Positions 1 through 9,094 of a stretch of 64,000 bases of DNA are shown in pieces. The stretch comes from Blastopirellula sp. J2-11. GTDB taxonomy: Bacteria; Planctomycetota; Planctomycetia; Pirellulales; Pirellulaceae. The stretch is taken from positions 3,100,001 through 3,164,000 of the forward strand of contig NZ_CP097384.1 of assembly GCF_024584705.1 (NCBI RefSeq), given 5' to 3'. The position numbers were made by a program, and so were the translations under genes. Position 1 is the first letter of the stretch, and every line of letters starts with the position of its first letter. The notes beneath the pieces are model-generated. The model was not told the origin of the DNA and ran no database searches. It saw only the letters and a program-made list of their open reading frames with translations.

Positions 1-1431
1 TCCTGCTTGTTCCACCACGTTGTTCGGTTCCGCTTCGTCGGCGCTGGGGAGCTTTTCCCAGGCGACTTGTTCGGCGGAACGAATTGCTGGCGGCGAGTGG
101 TACGGAAGGCCGATCGTTTCGGCTGCATCGTTCAATTTGGCGCGAATCGCCGCGAGCGGTTCGACTTGCCAATCTCCGCGCGCCAGGGCGACCAGCGCTT
201 GTTCTTGCGTCACCGCCAGCGATACCGGCCAGTCGGCCTGGTGCGGTGTCGCGCCCAACAATTCCATGTCGGCAAATCGCCAAAATCTTACGGTGCGGTC
301 TTCGGCCGCCGAGACCAACAGTTGGCCGTCGGGAGAAAGAACGAGATCAAGAATCGGCGCATCATGAGCGAACTTCGTAAAGAGAAGCCGATTGGTTCCT
401 TCAGCGGCCGATTTGCTTACCTGCCAGACGCGGATACGATTGTCGGCGCCGGCGGCGGCGACGCGATCTCCAGCGGGAGAAAAACAGACGGCGTTGGTCT
501 CGTCTAGCGCTTCGCCAAAGGTTTCGAGCCGTTCGCCGGTGGCGATGTCCCACAATTTGACGGTCCGGTCAGCGCTGCATGTCGCTAGTACTTTCGAATC
601 GTTGCGGAAAGCGAGATCGTAGATCGCATCGTTGTGCCCGGTCAGAGTCTCCAGCGGCGCGCCGGATTGCCGATCCCAAATAATCGCGTCTTTGTCATAG
701 CTGCCGGTCGCCAGCACGCGAGCATCAGGCGAAAACGCGACGGAATAGATCGCGTCGCGATGTCCACGAATCGTTTGCTGCAACTGGCCCGTCGCGGCGT
801 CCCAAATACGAACTTCGCCGCTCACGCCGACTTGCCCCCCTGCACCGGCAACCAGGGTTCCATCCGCCGAGAAGGCGATCTGGTTCACTTTGCCGGGAAA
901 CTCTAACTGGAAAAGCGTTTTGTTAGCCGGAAACGTGGCGAGTTCTACTTTGCCATAGCGTGCGATCGCCATTTGTTCTCCCTGCGGAGAGAGTGCGATG
1001 CAGCTTGTGCCGGCTTGCAGATCGGCGCGGACCGCGATCTGCGGAATGTTCATCTTGGGAGACGCGTCGTCAGGCTGGGGGCCTTTCGCGCCGGCAAGAA
1101 TCCAACGCCGCAGCAAAGCGAGTTCTCCCGCCGTGGGCTGCGGCTCTTCTTCGGGGGGCATTTTGGGTTCGCCGTCTTTGGCGAGCACCGCCAATAGAAG
1201 GCTCTTGTCGGGGTGATCGGACGAGAGAAGCGGGCCGCTTGCGCCGCCAGCTTGCAGACCGTCATAGGTGGTCAAGATCAGATCTGCGTTCGCGTCGTCC
1301 GGATTGTGGCAACCGGCGCAATATTTGGTCAAAAGCGGGCCGATATCGCGCGTATAGTCGACGGTCGGCTCAGCGGCCGTCGCGGTGCTCGCAGCACAAA
1401 GCAGGACTGTGGTGAGAAGTAATATTCGCAT
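1..1431 (-). CDS. Secreted c-type cytochrome/WD40 repeat protein (partial, C-terminus outside window)
   Basis: The reading frame opens at ATG 1431 and stays open to base 1 (477 codons), so its end lies beyond the window. The first 20 residues are a signal peptide (MRILLLTTVLL...STATAA). A planctomycete-type c-heme domain follows with one CxxCH motif, CAGCH at C38-C41-H42, and a KMPPEEE segment usual before the distal part of this domain. From about residue 130 onward there are repeated WD40 blades ending in motifs such as VRIWD, AIIWD, VKLWD, IRVWQ and VRFWR. The product is probably periplasmic or surface-located; its redox partner is unknown. It starts 21 bases after the PSD1 stop and is last in the DUF1501-PSD1-WD40 operon, a frequent planctomycete arrangement of unproven function. 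Confidence 0.85.
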   Translation of the reverse strand, partial: MRILLLTTVLLCAASTATAAEPTVDYTRDIGPLLTKYCAGCHNPDDANADLILTTYDGLQAGGASGPLLSSDHPDKSLLLAVLAKDGEPKMPPEEEPQPTAGELALLRRWILAGAKGPQPDDASPKMNIPQIAVRADLQAGTSCIALSPQGEQMAIARYGKVELATFPANKTLFQLEFPGKVNQIAFSADGTLVAGAGGQVGVSGEVRIWDAATGQLQQTIRGHRDAIYSVAFSPDARVLATGSYDKDAIIWDRQSGAPLETLTGHNDAIYDLAFRNDSKVLATCSADRTVKLWDIATGERLETFGEALDETNAVCFSPAGDRVAAAGADNRIRVWQVSKSAAEGTNRLLFTKFAHDAPILDLVLSPDGQLLVSAAEDRTVRFWRFADMELLGATPHQADWPVSLAVTQEQALVALARGDWQVEPLAAIRAKLNDAAETIGLPYHSPPAIRSAEQVAWEKLPSADEAEPNNVVEQAG

Positions 1432-1452
1432 CGCACGCCGGGGGAGAATGAT

Positions 1453-3906
1453 TTAGTGATTAAAGAGAAACTCTTTCGACGTGAGCAGGCTCCAGAAAAG
1501 ATCGTCTACTAATTCTTGACGATCCTCGGCTTGGAGTTGCTCAAACTCGGCGGAGATCGCTTCCGTTTCGGCGGTGGTCGGGAAGCGGCAAAGAGTCGCC
1601 AGGTAGGCCTCTTCAATGATTTCTGCTGCGGACTTGTCGCTTGTCGCTAATTGGCGCGAACGGCTATCTTTGGCGCCCAGCTTTTTCAGCAACGTCTCGC
1701 CGTTGTAGAGATGCAGCGCCTGCGTCATCGACGGCTCATCGCTCCGTTCGCACTCGCAGGTGATCAGACGTTCGGGACGACCAAAGGTCGCTAGAAAATC
1801 GGATTGAACGCTCGCATCGGGAAGCTGCATCGCGCGGGTGCCGGCGTCAAAGCCTTGGAAGGTCGACGGCGCCTTGGTTACGGCGGCGTAAGCGTCCAGG
1901 ATCACTTCTGCGGAAAGCCGACGCGGGTAGTAGCGAGAATAAAAGCGTCCGTCGTTTTCGTTTCTGGCGAGCGGTTGACTACTGCGCTGGTAGGCGGCCG
2001 ATTGCATAATGACCCGCATCAGTTCTTTTAGCTGGAAGTCATGCTTGACCAGATACTGTTGCGTTGCGGCGAGCAGTTCTTCGTTGCTGGCCGGATTGGT
2101 GAGACGGACATCATCTACTTTTTCGACCAGGCCAACTCCGAAGTAGTTCGCCCAGACGCGATTGACAATGGCCCGCGAGAAATAGGGATTCTCTTTCGAG
2201 GTAAGCCAGTCGGCCATATGTTCGCGGCGATCGTCTGTCGCATCAAACGGGATCGCTTCGCCGTCCAAAGGACGAGGCAATTGCGGCTTGCCGGTTCTCG
2301 GCTGGACCAATTCTCCGGCGGTGTCGGCAAAGACAGTTCGCTTGCCGTCGCCGCTGCGAAAATCGCCTCCCCAGCCTTTGCCGCGGACGCGCGAAAAGAG
2401 ATTCGCCATGCCGAAGTACTGGTCGTTGGTCCATTTTTCCAGCGGATGGTTATGGCACTTCGCACAACCGATCGAGAGACCGAGAAACGCCTGGGCGACG
2501 GTTTCAGCCATCACGGTTGGATCTTGGTGGAGCGCATAAAAATTGGCGGCGCCATTGTCGTAGGTCCCGCCGCTGGCGGTCACCAGTTCATGCACCATCT
2601 CATCCCACGGTCGGTTTTTTTCGACCTGACCGCGGATCCAACCGTAGTAGCTCTTCACCGCTTCAGGACGCAGGCGATCGCCGCTGACCAACAGCAGATC
2701 GGACCATTGGTAGGACCAATAGTCGACAAACTCAGGACGTTCCAAAAGTGCGTCGATCAACTTGTCGCGTTTGGCCGGATCATCGTCAGCGAGAAAATCG
2801 CGCGTCTCGGCGGTGGTCGGCAAAACGCCGATCGCGTCGAGATAAGCGCGGCGGACAAACTGGGCGTCGTCGGCCGGCGGAGACGGCGGCAGATTCAAGC
2901 TATCGAGTTTCGCCAGGATCATCTCGTCGATGAAATTGCGTCGCGGCGCGGCTGCGATCGCTGCTGAAGCCGGTTCGCCTGGATAAGGAACGCTGACGAA
3001 TGCGAGGACGTTTTGGTTCAAAAACCAGGCCTTCACAGCGCCTTCGCCGGGGCCGACGATCGAGACGTGACCGTCGGCGGCGACTTCGGCGACCGAAGTA
3101 TTGACCGAGTCAAACTTGGCCCAACGCGTGATATCTTCGCGGCGACCGTCATCGTAATGCGCGATCACGACCAACTGTTGCTCGTCGCCGGGAGTTTGAC
3201 GACTTGCCGCCGGCAAGATCTGGAGGTGATCCAACCGCGCGTCGGACTCTTGGGGAGGAGGAGCGCCATCGGCGATCCACTCGGCGATCGCCATGTAGTC
3301 GGGCGAACTCACTTCAAATCGCACGCCTCCTTTATGTGGAAGCGTACCGGTAGGCTTCAACAGCAACAAACTGCGGCCTGGATCGCTGTACGTCACTCGG
3401 CGTCCGCGGGCATGCCGCGTGATCGAGTCATAGTCGGACGCCGGATCGTACCCGAAGAGCGAGAGTTTGAATCCCTTTTTGCCGGCCAATGCGCCATGAC
3501 AAGCGCCGCCGTTGCAGTTCGCTTTCGAGAAGATCGACAAGATTTGATTGCGGAAGTTCCAGTGGAACTCCGCATCTTGCCCCGTGACGCGCACTTGCGC
3601 TGTCGCGGTCTGTTCTCCTGCGGTCGCGGTGATCGTCGCCAGTCCGTTTGCGTGCGGAAAGACCGATCCATTTTTTACAGTAGCGATCGATTCGTCCGAC
3701 GATTTCCAGACCACATCGCGGGCTTCAGCCAACGCCTGGTCACCGTCCAATCGCTGCGCAACGATTCGTTGCGACGATTTGACAGTATCGAGGACGATCT
3801 CGCCGGGGAGCACGCGGAGCGAAGGCTCGGTTGCATGCAAATCGCCGACGACGGCGGCATAAGCCGCGGCCAGTGCGAGTGAAAGGAAAACACGATGGAC
3901 GCGCAT
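1453..3906 (-). CDS. DUF1549/DUF1553 (PSD1/PSCyt2) secreted protein with Ig-like domain
   Basis: An 817-residue secreted protein. A signal peptide (residues 1-25) is followed by a bacterial Ig-like (BIG2) domain at about 27-108, a heme-type region with C131-x4-C136-H137 (CNGGACHG), a second Ig-like stretch near 225-305, then the DUF1549 block (from about 325) and the C-terminal DUF1553 block. A second CxxCH motif (CAKCH) follows SIG near the middle. These proteins are abundant in Planctomycetes and Verrucomicrobia and have been linked to secreted polysaccharide use, but no enzyme activity is established. The first heme motif has four rather than two residues between the cysteines. The gene lies 42 bases downstream of a DUF1501 gene and 21 bases upstream of the heme/WD40 gene, so the three are probably co-transcribed. 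Confidence 0.9.
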   Translation of the reverse strand: MRVHRVFLSLALAAAYAAVVGDLHATEPSLRVLPGEIVLDTVKSSQRIVAQRLDGDQALAEARDVVWKSSDESIATVKNGSVFPHANGLATITATAGEQTATAQVRVTGQDAEFHWNFRNQILSIFSKANCNGGACHGALAGKKGFKLSLFGYDPASDYDSITRHARGRRVTYSDPGRSLLLLKPTGTLPHKGGVRFEVSSPDYMAIAEWIADGAPPPQESDARLDHLQILPAASRQTPGDEQQLVVIAHYDDGRREDITRWAKFDSVNTSVAEVAADGHVSIVGPGEGAVKAWFLNQNVLAFVSVPYPGEPASAAIAAAPRRNFIDEMILAKLDSLNLPPSPPADDAQFVRRAYLDAIGVLPTTAETRDFLADDDPAKRDKLIDALLERPEFVDYWSYQWSDLLLVSGDRLRPEAVKSYYGWIRGQVEKNRPWDEMVHELVTASGGTYDNGAANFYALHQDPTVMAETVAQAFLGLSIGCAKCHNHPLEKWTNDQYFGMANLFSRVRGKGWGGDFRSGDGKRTVFADTAGELVQPRTGKPQLPRPLDGEAIPFDATDDRREHMADWLTSKENPYFSRAIVNRVWANYFGVGLVEKVDDVRLTNPASNEELLAATQQYLVKHDFQLKELMRVIMQSAAYQRSSQPLARNENDGRFYSRYYPRRLSAEVILDAYAAVTKAPSTFQGFDAGTRAMQLPDASVQSDFLATFGRPERLITCECERSDEPSMTQALHLYNGETLLKKLGAKDSRSRQLATSDKSAAEIIEEAYLATLCRFPTTAETEAISAEFEQLQAEDRQELVDDLFWSLLTSKEFLFNH

Positions 3907-3948
3907 GGATCCTCTGTAAGTGGAAGAAAATCAGGGAATAGCGCCGCG

Positions 3949-5325
3949 TTAGAATAATTCATCGATTGCGTGCGCTCCAAAATCAACTAGCGGGAATGGC
4001 CGACCGGCAGGACCGGGCAGCGTTGTTTCTAAATCGAGTCCGAGACTGCGATAGATGGTCGCGACCACCTCGGACGGCGGTGTGGGACGTTCGGCTGGAT
4101 AGGCGCCGTTGGGATCGCTGCGTCCCACGACGCGACCTCCTTGAACTCCGCCGCCGGCGAAATACACGGTAAAGCATTGCGGCCAATGATCGCGACCGCC
4201 GGCAGGATTGACACGCGGCGTTCGACCGAACTCGGCCAGATTGCAGACCAGCGTGTTGTCAAGCAAACCACGATCGACCAAGTCGGTAATCAATGCCGAG
4301 TAGGCCTGATCGTACATCGGTGCGACAATTTCTTTCATCCCTTCGATCGACGTAAACGGCTTCGAGCCATGGATGTCCCACGTGATCTCATTGAAGACGG
4401 TGAGAAACGTATTGACCGTGACAAAGCGAACGCCGGCTTCGATCAAGCGTCGCGCCAACAGGCAACTTTGCCCAAAGCGATTCATGCCGTAACGCTCGCG
4501 CAGCGCCGGCGGCTCTTTCGTGAGATCAAATGCGTCACGAGCAGCCGGGCTGGTGATCATGCGATAGGCGGACTCGAAGTTCGCATCCATCAGCTTGGCG
4601 CTCTCGCTCGCCTCAAAATTGCGCATCGTTCCTTCGACAATCTGCCGCAAGCGGCGACGACGCTCTAAGCGGGCCTGGCCGATTTCTTTGGGCGGCAATA
4701 AGTCGGGAACCTGGAAGTTCGGTGTCGATGGATCGGCCATCAATGCGAACGGATCAAACGCTTTGCCTAAAAATCCGGCGTCTTGTCCATGCGGCAGATT
4801 GCCGCCGGTGTTTCCCATCGGCTCTGGCAAGATCACATGGGCCGGCAAGTCGGTCTTGCGGCCGCGGAGATACTCAAGCACGCAACCGGCATGCGGCGTG
4901 TTGACGCCGCCGGTAAACAGGCGCCCCGTTTGCAACATCTGATGGCCGGTGTCATGAACGGCGGCCGCCGTGTGATAACAGCTGCGAACCAGCGAAAATT
5001 TATCAGCGATTTCCGCATGTTTCGGCAGGATCTCGGTCAGTTGAATGTCGGGGCTTTTGGTGGCGATCGGCTTGAAGGGGCCGCGAACTTCGGCCGGCGC
5101 ATCTGGTTTGGGATCGAACGTATCCATCTGGCTCGGCGCGCCGAGATTGAAGATCATGATGACGCTGCGCTCGTCATGATTATCGGCGACGGCGCCTTGG
5201 GCTTGGGCGGCCAACAAGTGGGGAAGCGACAAACCGAGCGCACCCAGCGCACCAACTTGCAAGAAATCGCGACGGACCATGCCGTCGCAAGTCACCGACT
5301 TGGCGCGAGAAGTTAGTTGAAGCAT
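3949..5325 (-). CDS. DUF1501 family Tat-exported protein (sulfatase-like fold)
   Basis: A 458-residue DUF1501 protein. The N-terminus carries the usual CDG-x-VRRDFLQVG stretch, a twin-arginine export signal followed by a hydrophobic segment (ALGALGLSLPHLLAA). I keep ATG 5325 rather than ATG 5280, because family members normally have the short leader ending in CDG before the twin arginines. The core has NLGAPSQMDTFDPK, RYGMNRFGQSCLLARRLIEAGVRFV and NLAEFGRTPRVN, which are family hallmarks; the fold is related to alkaline phosphatase/sulfatases, but the substrate is unknown. It is the first gene of the DUF1501-PSD1-WD40 operon. Upstream there is no clear Shine-Dalgarno sequence, but there is a CCTACCTACC tract close to the start. 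Confidence 0.9.
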   Translation of the reverse strand: MLQLTSRAKSVTCDGMVRRDFLQVGALGALGLSLPHLLAAQAQGAVADNHDERSVIMIFNLGAPSQMDTFDPKPDAPAEVRGPFKPIATKSPDIQLTEILPKHAEIADKFSLVRSCYHTAAAVHDTGHQMLQTGRLFTGGVNTPHAGCVLEYLRGRKTDLPAHVILPEPMGNTGGNLPHGQDAGFLGKAFDPFALMADPSTPNFQVPDLLPPKEIGQARLERRRRLRQIVEGTMRNFEASESAKLMDANFESAYRMITSPAARDAFDLTKEPPALRERYGMNRFGQSCLLARRLIEAGVRFVTVNTFLTVFNEITWDIHGSKPFTSIEGMKEIVAPMYDQAYSALITDLVDRGLLDNTLVCNLAEFGRTPRVNPAGGRDHWPQCFTVYFAGGGVQGGRVVGRSDPNGAYPAERPTPPSEVVATIYRSLGLDLETTLPGPAGRPFPLVDFGAHAIDELF

Positions 5326-5471
5326 ATCGCCGCGCGGGGTAGGTAGGATGCGACTGGAAGGAGGGACTTTCCTTCAACCTATCGACCCAGCCTAAACGCG
5401 TCAATCTTTTTTGGGAGCGAATATGACGATTTGAGAGGGAATCTATACGATCCCCATATTCGCCCCAAAGC

Positions 5472-7205
5472 TTAGCGAGAACTTGACTTACGTAGCGCCG
5501 CCGTCTTGGCTAGGGGAGAATCTCCGGGCGCTAGAACGACCAAATCATCCTTGCGAAGGAAGTAAGGAACCGACTCGACGACGCTCAGTTGTTGCTGCAT
5601 TTCGGCCGATAGTCGATCGTAGTGCCCGCGCGTGGTGACGATCAACGGAGACCGACTGGTCGCGATGGACTGCCGCAGCAGCGTTTCGTCGCCGTTCACT
5701 TCGCGAATCGCGCGACCGCCATAGAAGATCCAACTTGGCTCCAGCGTGTTATAGGCGAACAGTTCGTCGTCGCTCTCGCGCAGCAGAGAAATAATCGGTT
5801 GATTCAATTGATGATGGTCGACGCGCTGGGCCGCGAAGGCGAACATCAGCAAGATGAACGCGAGACTCGTCCCTCCATAAACCGACAGCGCGACGCCAGG
5901 CTGATTCTTGCGGAAGAAGTAAATCGCGGCGATTCCTCCGACCAATGGAGCGATGCCGACCACCGCCAAAATCGCTTCGCCCGGGATGAATTGATCGATT
6001 GCCAGCGGGACGCCGACCAAAAATCCAATCCCAACCACAATCGAAATCGCAAATCCAGTGATGTACCAGTTCCGGCTGACTGGCGTCTCTCCTGAGACGA
6101 GTCGCGCCAGCGCCGTGCCGACCAGCAGCGCCAAAGCAGGATAACAGGGCGTTACATAACTGGGCAGTTTTGTTTTGGCGATCGTAAACAGCGTGATCCA
6201 AACTCCGCACCAACAGGCCAGAAAGATCAAGCCGGGGGTCTCCTTCACGCGGCGGCCAATTTGCGCACCGACGTCGAGAATAGTCTCGAGGAAGAAAATC
6301 GACCACGGAAAAAAGCCGATGCAGATCGCGACAACATAGAAAATGACAGGCCCTTGATGCCCTTCCATCGCCGACGTCGCGCGGCCGAGATTATGCTCCC
6401 AGAAGAATCCTTGGATCCAAGCGAACTCACGCACGCCGACCCACAGATACCAGGGAAGCGCGACGGCCAGTGCCGCGACGATCGCCAGAGCGGGACGCAT
6501 GAACCAGCATGTTTTTAGAAAATGCAGCGGCGCGAACGGCATCAGCGGCGTGAGCCAACGACGCCAACCGGTCGCTGGGCCAGCCGGCAAGCGCTGGATC
6601 AACAGGAACATTCCGATGATCGCCGTCGGCAGCACCAGGCCGATCGGACCTTTGGCCAACATCGCCAGCCCCATCGATCCGTAGAGCAACGCAACTTTCC
6701 ACCACGTTTCTGGATAATATTGGGAATCGGGCTTCGACCAATCGCCAACTCCCCAGACATAGACCCACATCGACAGGGTTACGGTAAAAACCAATAGCGC
6801 ATCGGGAGTCGCTATCCGAGCCGCCATTGCAAACATCAACGATGTCGCCAGCGCCAAAGCGCCCCAAAAGGCGGCTTCTGGATTGAACAGACGCCGCCCC
6901 ATGTCGTAGGTTAGCAGCACAACTGCAACGCTGAACGCGGCGGACCAAAAGCGGGCGGCGAACTCGTTGACTCCGAACGTCGAGTAGGAAGTCATCATCA
7001 GCCAGTACAGCAGAACCGGCTTGTGAGAGCGAACTTCGTCGTTGAAGCGAGGGGTAATCCAGTCGTTGGCTTGCAGCATTTCGACCGCGCAGCCGGCATT
7101 ACGCGGTTCGTCACGATCCCACAGCCGAGGGCCGCCGAGATTGGTGAAAAACGCCGCTGCAGCTACGCAAGCCAACAGCCAAGGGGCAAGTCGTCCCCCC
7201 TTCAT
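5472..7205 (-). CDS. ArnT/PMT-family membrane glycosyltransferase
   Basis: A roughly 577-residue polytopic membrane protein of the dolichyl-phosphate-mannose/ArnT type (GT39/GT83 superfamily). The first extracytoplasmic loop holds the WDRDEPRNAG motif with the Asp-Glu pair used by this family, followed by ANDWITPRFND and HKPVLLYWL. About twelve hydrophobic segments follow, and a short soluble C-terminus begins near the ELFAYNTLEPSWIFYGG segment. The frame extends upstream to 7406, but ATG 7205 (MKGGRLAPWLLAC) has an AAAGGA ribosome site and begins directly with the first membrane helix. Such enzymes move a sugar from a polyprenyl-phosphate donor to a lipid or protein outside the inner membrane; the acceptor cannot be told. 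It is divergent from a PAP2 phosphatase. Confidence 0.85.
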   Translation of the reverse strand: MKGGRLAPWLLACVAAAAFFTNLGGPRLWDRDEPRNAGCAVEMLQANDWITPRFNDEVRSHKPVLLYWLMMTSYSTFGVNEFAARFWSAAFSVAVVLLTYDMGRRLFNPEAAFWGALALATSLMFAMAARIATPDALLVFTVTLSMWVYVWGVGDWSKPDSQYYPETWWKVALLYGSMGLAMLAKGPIGLVLPTAIIGMFLLIQRLPAGPATGWRRWLTPLMPFAPLHFLKTCWFMRPALAIVAALAVALPWYLWVGVREFAWIQGFFWEHNLGRATSAMEGHQGPVIFYVVAICIGFFPWSIFFLETILDVGAQIGRRVKETPGLIFLACWCGVWITLFTIAKTKLPSYVTPCYPALALLVGTALARLVSGETPVSRNWYITGFAISIVVGIGFLVGVPLAIDQFIPGEAILAVVGIAPLVGGIAAIYFFRKNQPGVALSVYGGTSLAFILLMFAFAAQRVDHHQLNQPIISLLRESDDELFAYNTLEPSWIFYGGRAIREVNGDETLLRQSIATSRSPLIVTTRGHYDRLSAEMQQQLSVVESVPYFLRKDDLVVLAPGDSPLAKTAALRKSSSR

Positions 7206-7382
7206 AAGCAATCCTTTGCTACCGTGTGAAAATAGGCTGCCGAAGCTTACTCGGAGGCGCCAGCAGAAAGCAACGTCAATTCGATGGCTGGAATTTGCTG
7301 TTCGACGCCAGCACGCGCCGCGGTACACTGTTCGGCTTGTATGATACGAAGCATCCTGAACGATTGTTTGGCAGTTTAGAAA

Positions 7383-8168
7383 TTGGCGTCGAAGCCCCAA
7401 AAACATGCGACCTCGGTCGAGTCGCCGTCGCTAGCGGATTATTCTGCGGAACTAGAAAGAACGCCGACATCGATGCGGCGCATCTATTATCTGGCGGCTG
7501 CGCTGTTTCTGCTCGGATTTCTCGCGTTGCCGATTGACCATGCGGTAAGCGCCAATTTTGTGGAGCCCGGCGATCTGGCCTGGAAGATCGAAGGGGATCT
7601 CCGGACCCTCTTTTTGCTGAGCGAAGCGTTCGCCCATGGGACCGGCGTCCTTGTGATCGTGATCGCGATGGCCGTCTTGGATCGGCGGCATCGTAACTTG
7701 TTTTATGTGCCGCTGCTCACTGCGCTGGGGGGCGGCATGATGGCCAACATTCTGAAGGTTTCGCTGCTGGCTCGGATTCGCCCGCACGCGTTCGACTTCA
7801 CAAAATCGAACTGGGAGTCGTTTTACGCGGCGCTCCCCTTGTTCAATTCCGCCGCCTGGCCGCATCTGGGCCAACATGACTACCAAGGCTGTCCGTCGGC
7901 ACACTCGGCGACCGCCGCAGCGCTGGCGGTTGCATTGACGTCGATCTATCCACATGGCCGCTGGCTGTTTGTCGGGCTGTCGCTGCTGGCCGGTTTTCAA
8001 CGCGTGTTGGTGGGTGCGCATTTTCCCAGCGACGTTATCTGGGGCTGGTCGGTCGGAACCGCATTTGCCGCGGTCATCTTGGATCACAATCGTTTGATCC
8101 GCTGGACCAATGCCTGGGTCCGTCGCGTTCGCCGCGTCTGGGGCGTCACGAAGAGCGCAGAAAAATAG
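7383..8168 (+). CDS. PAP2 superfamily membrane phosphatase
   Basis: A PAP2-type acid phosphatase with about six hydrophobic segments. The three signature motifs are present in order: K-x6-RP (KVSLLARIRP), PSAHSA (the usual PSGH with Ala for Gly) and R-x5-H-x3-D (RVLVGAHFPSD). Enzymes of this class remove phosphate from lipid phosphates such as undecaprenyl diphosphate, phosphatidic acid or lipid A. The long frame opens at a TTG (7383), giving 261 residues; ATG 7473 (MRRIYYLAAALFLLGF) begins just before the first membrane helix and is an equally plausible start. The gene is divergent from an ArnT/PMT-like glycosyltransferase, which suggests joint work on envelope lipids. The stop codon lies in the left arm of a hairpin at 8167-8193. 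Confidence 0.85.
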   Translation: MASKPQKHATSVESPSLADYSAELERTPTSMRRIYYLAAALFLLGFLALPIDHAVSANFVEPGDLAWKIEGDLRTLFLLSEAFAHGTGVLVIVIAMAVLDRRHRNLFYVPLLTALGGGMMANILKVSLLARIRPHAFDFTKSNWESFYAALPLFNSAAWPHLGQHDYQGCPSAHSATAAALAVALTSIYPHGRWLFVGLSLLAGFQRVLVGAHFPSDVIWGWSVGTAFAAVILDHNRLIRWTNAWVRRVRRVWGVTKSAEK

Positions 8169-8193
8169 CGGACGTCGCTAGGCGACGCCCGCT
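8167..8193 (+). terminator. Hairpin between convergent genes
   Basis: Arms AGCGGACGTCGC (8167-8178) and GCGACGCCCGCT (8182-8193) pair over 12 positions with one A-C mismatch around a TAG loop. The structure overlaps the stop of the PAP2 gene and lies before the convergent FKBP gene end at 8245. There is no run of T after it, so it could be a terminator that does not need U residues or an RNA-stabilising hairpin. Confidence 0.5.
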
Positions 8194-8244
8194 CTGGGTT
8201 GAACCATCTTGATGTGGCAAGCGGCTCCATTGAGCCAGTTGGCG

Positions 8245-8970
8245 CTACTTTGCACCACCTGGGGCAGCCGCGGCGGCCGGCGGCAGGACTTCGAGCAGTT
8301 CGATGTCAAAGACCAGCACCGAGTTCGGCGGAATGGTCGGATTGCCCTGTTCGCCGTAGGCCAAATCGGACGGAACGAACAGTTTCCATTTGGCGCCGGT
8401 TTTCATCAATTCCAGCGCTTCAGTCCAGCCGGCGATCACGCGGCTGACGGGGAATCGCGCTGGTTCGCCTCGCTCGTACGAGCTATCGAAGACGGTGCCA
8501 TCCAGCAGTTCGCCTTTGTAATGACAGACCACGTCGTTTTCTTTGGTCGGCGAGGGGCCGGTCCCTTCTTTTTCGACGATGTACTGCAGGCCGCTCTTGG
8601 TCGTCTTCACGTTCGGCTTCTTGGCGTTTTCGGCCAGGAATTCAATTCCCTTTTGTTTGGCGGCATCCATTGTTTTCTGCTGTTCGGCGATCAACATTTT
8701 CTGGAATTCGACCATGGTCGCTTGGATCTGTTCTTGGGTCAGTTGCGAATCCTTCCCTTCCAGCGATTCGGTGATGCCCAGCAACAAAGCTTTGACGTCG
8801 ATCGTCGGCAGATCCGATTTGATGTTCGTGCCGAAGTTACGTCCGATGACGTAAGAGGCCTTTTGCATCGTCGAACCAAGTTCCGCTTGCGGCGCGGCCG
8901 GCTCTTGAGCCTGCAGAACGGCTGGACCGAACGAGAGGAGCGCCAGCGTCATACATAGGACGCGTTTCAT
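8245..8970 (-). CDS. Secreted FKBP-type peptidyl-prolyl isomerase with N-terminal dimerisation domain
   Basis: A 241-residue Mip/FkpA-like protein. A signal peptide (MKRVLCMTLALLSFGPAVLQAQ) is followed by an FKBP N-terminal helical domain (about 30-115, ending in a long helix rich in Glu, Gln and Lys) and a complete FKBP domain (about 125-228). That domain has the family stretches GLQYIVEKEGTG, VVCHYKGELLDGTVFDSSYERGEP, VIAGWTEALELMKTGAKWKLFVPSDLAYGE and SVLVFDIELLEV. The predicted role is proline isomerisation and chaperone work in the periplasm. The C-terminus ends in an Ala/Pro/Gly-rich tail. It stands alone, convergent with the PAP2 gene. About 40 bases upstream is a CTACCCACCTAC tract like those before several other exported-protein genes here. 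Confidence 0.92.
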   Translation of the reverse strand: MKRVLCMTLALLSFGPAVLQAQEPAAPQAELGSTMQKASYVIGRNFGTNIKSDLPTIDVKALLLGITESLEGKDSQLTQEQIQATMVEFQKMLIAEQQKTMDAAKQKGIEFLAENAKKPNVKTTKSGLQYIVEKEGTGPSPTKENDVVCHYKGELLDGTVFDSSYERGEPARFPVSRVIAGWTEALELMKTGAKWKLFVPSDLAYGEQGNPTIPPNSVLVFDIELLEVLPPAAAAAPGGAK

Positions 8971-9094
8971 AAATAATCCTTTCCAGGAGAGGCCGCTACC
9001 GGCGGCAAGTAGGTGGGTAGACGCTCGCGGACGCGCCTTGACTGTACGTATTATTGAAGATCTGGCGCGAAATGGAAATCGGGGAAGAGCGAGA

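Noticed and set aside
2041-2967. Plus-strand 308-codon ORF
   Set aside because: It lies wholly opposite the PSD1 gene, whose reading frame has clear domain motifs; the plus-strand translation shows none.
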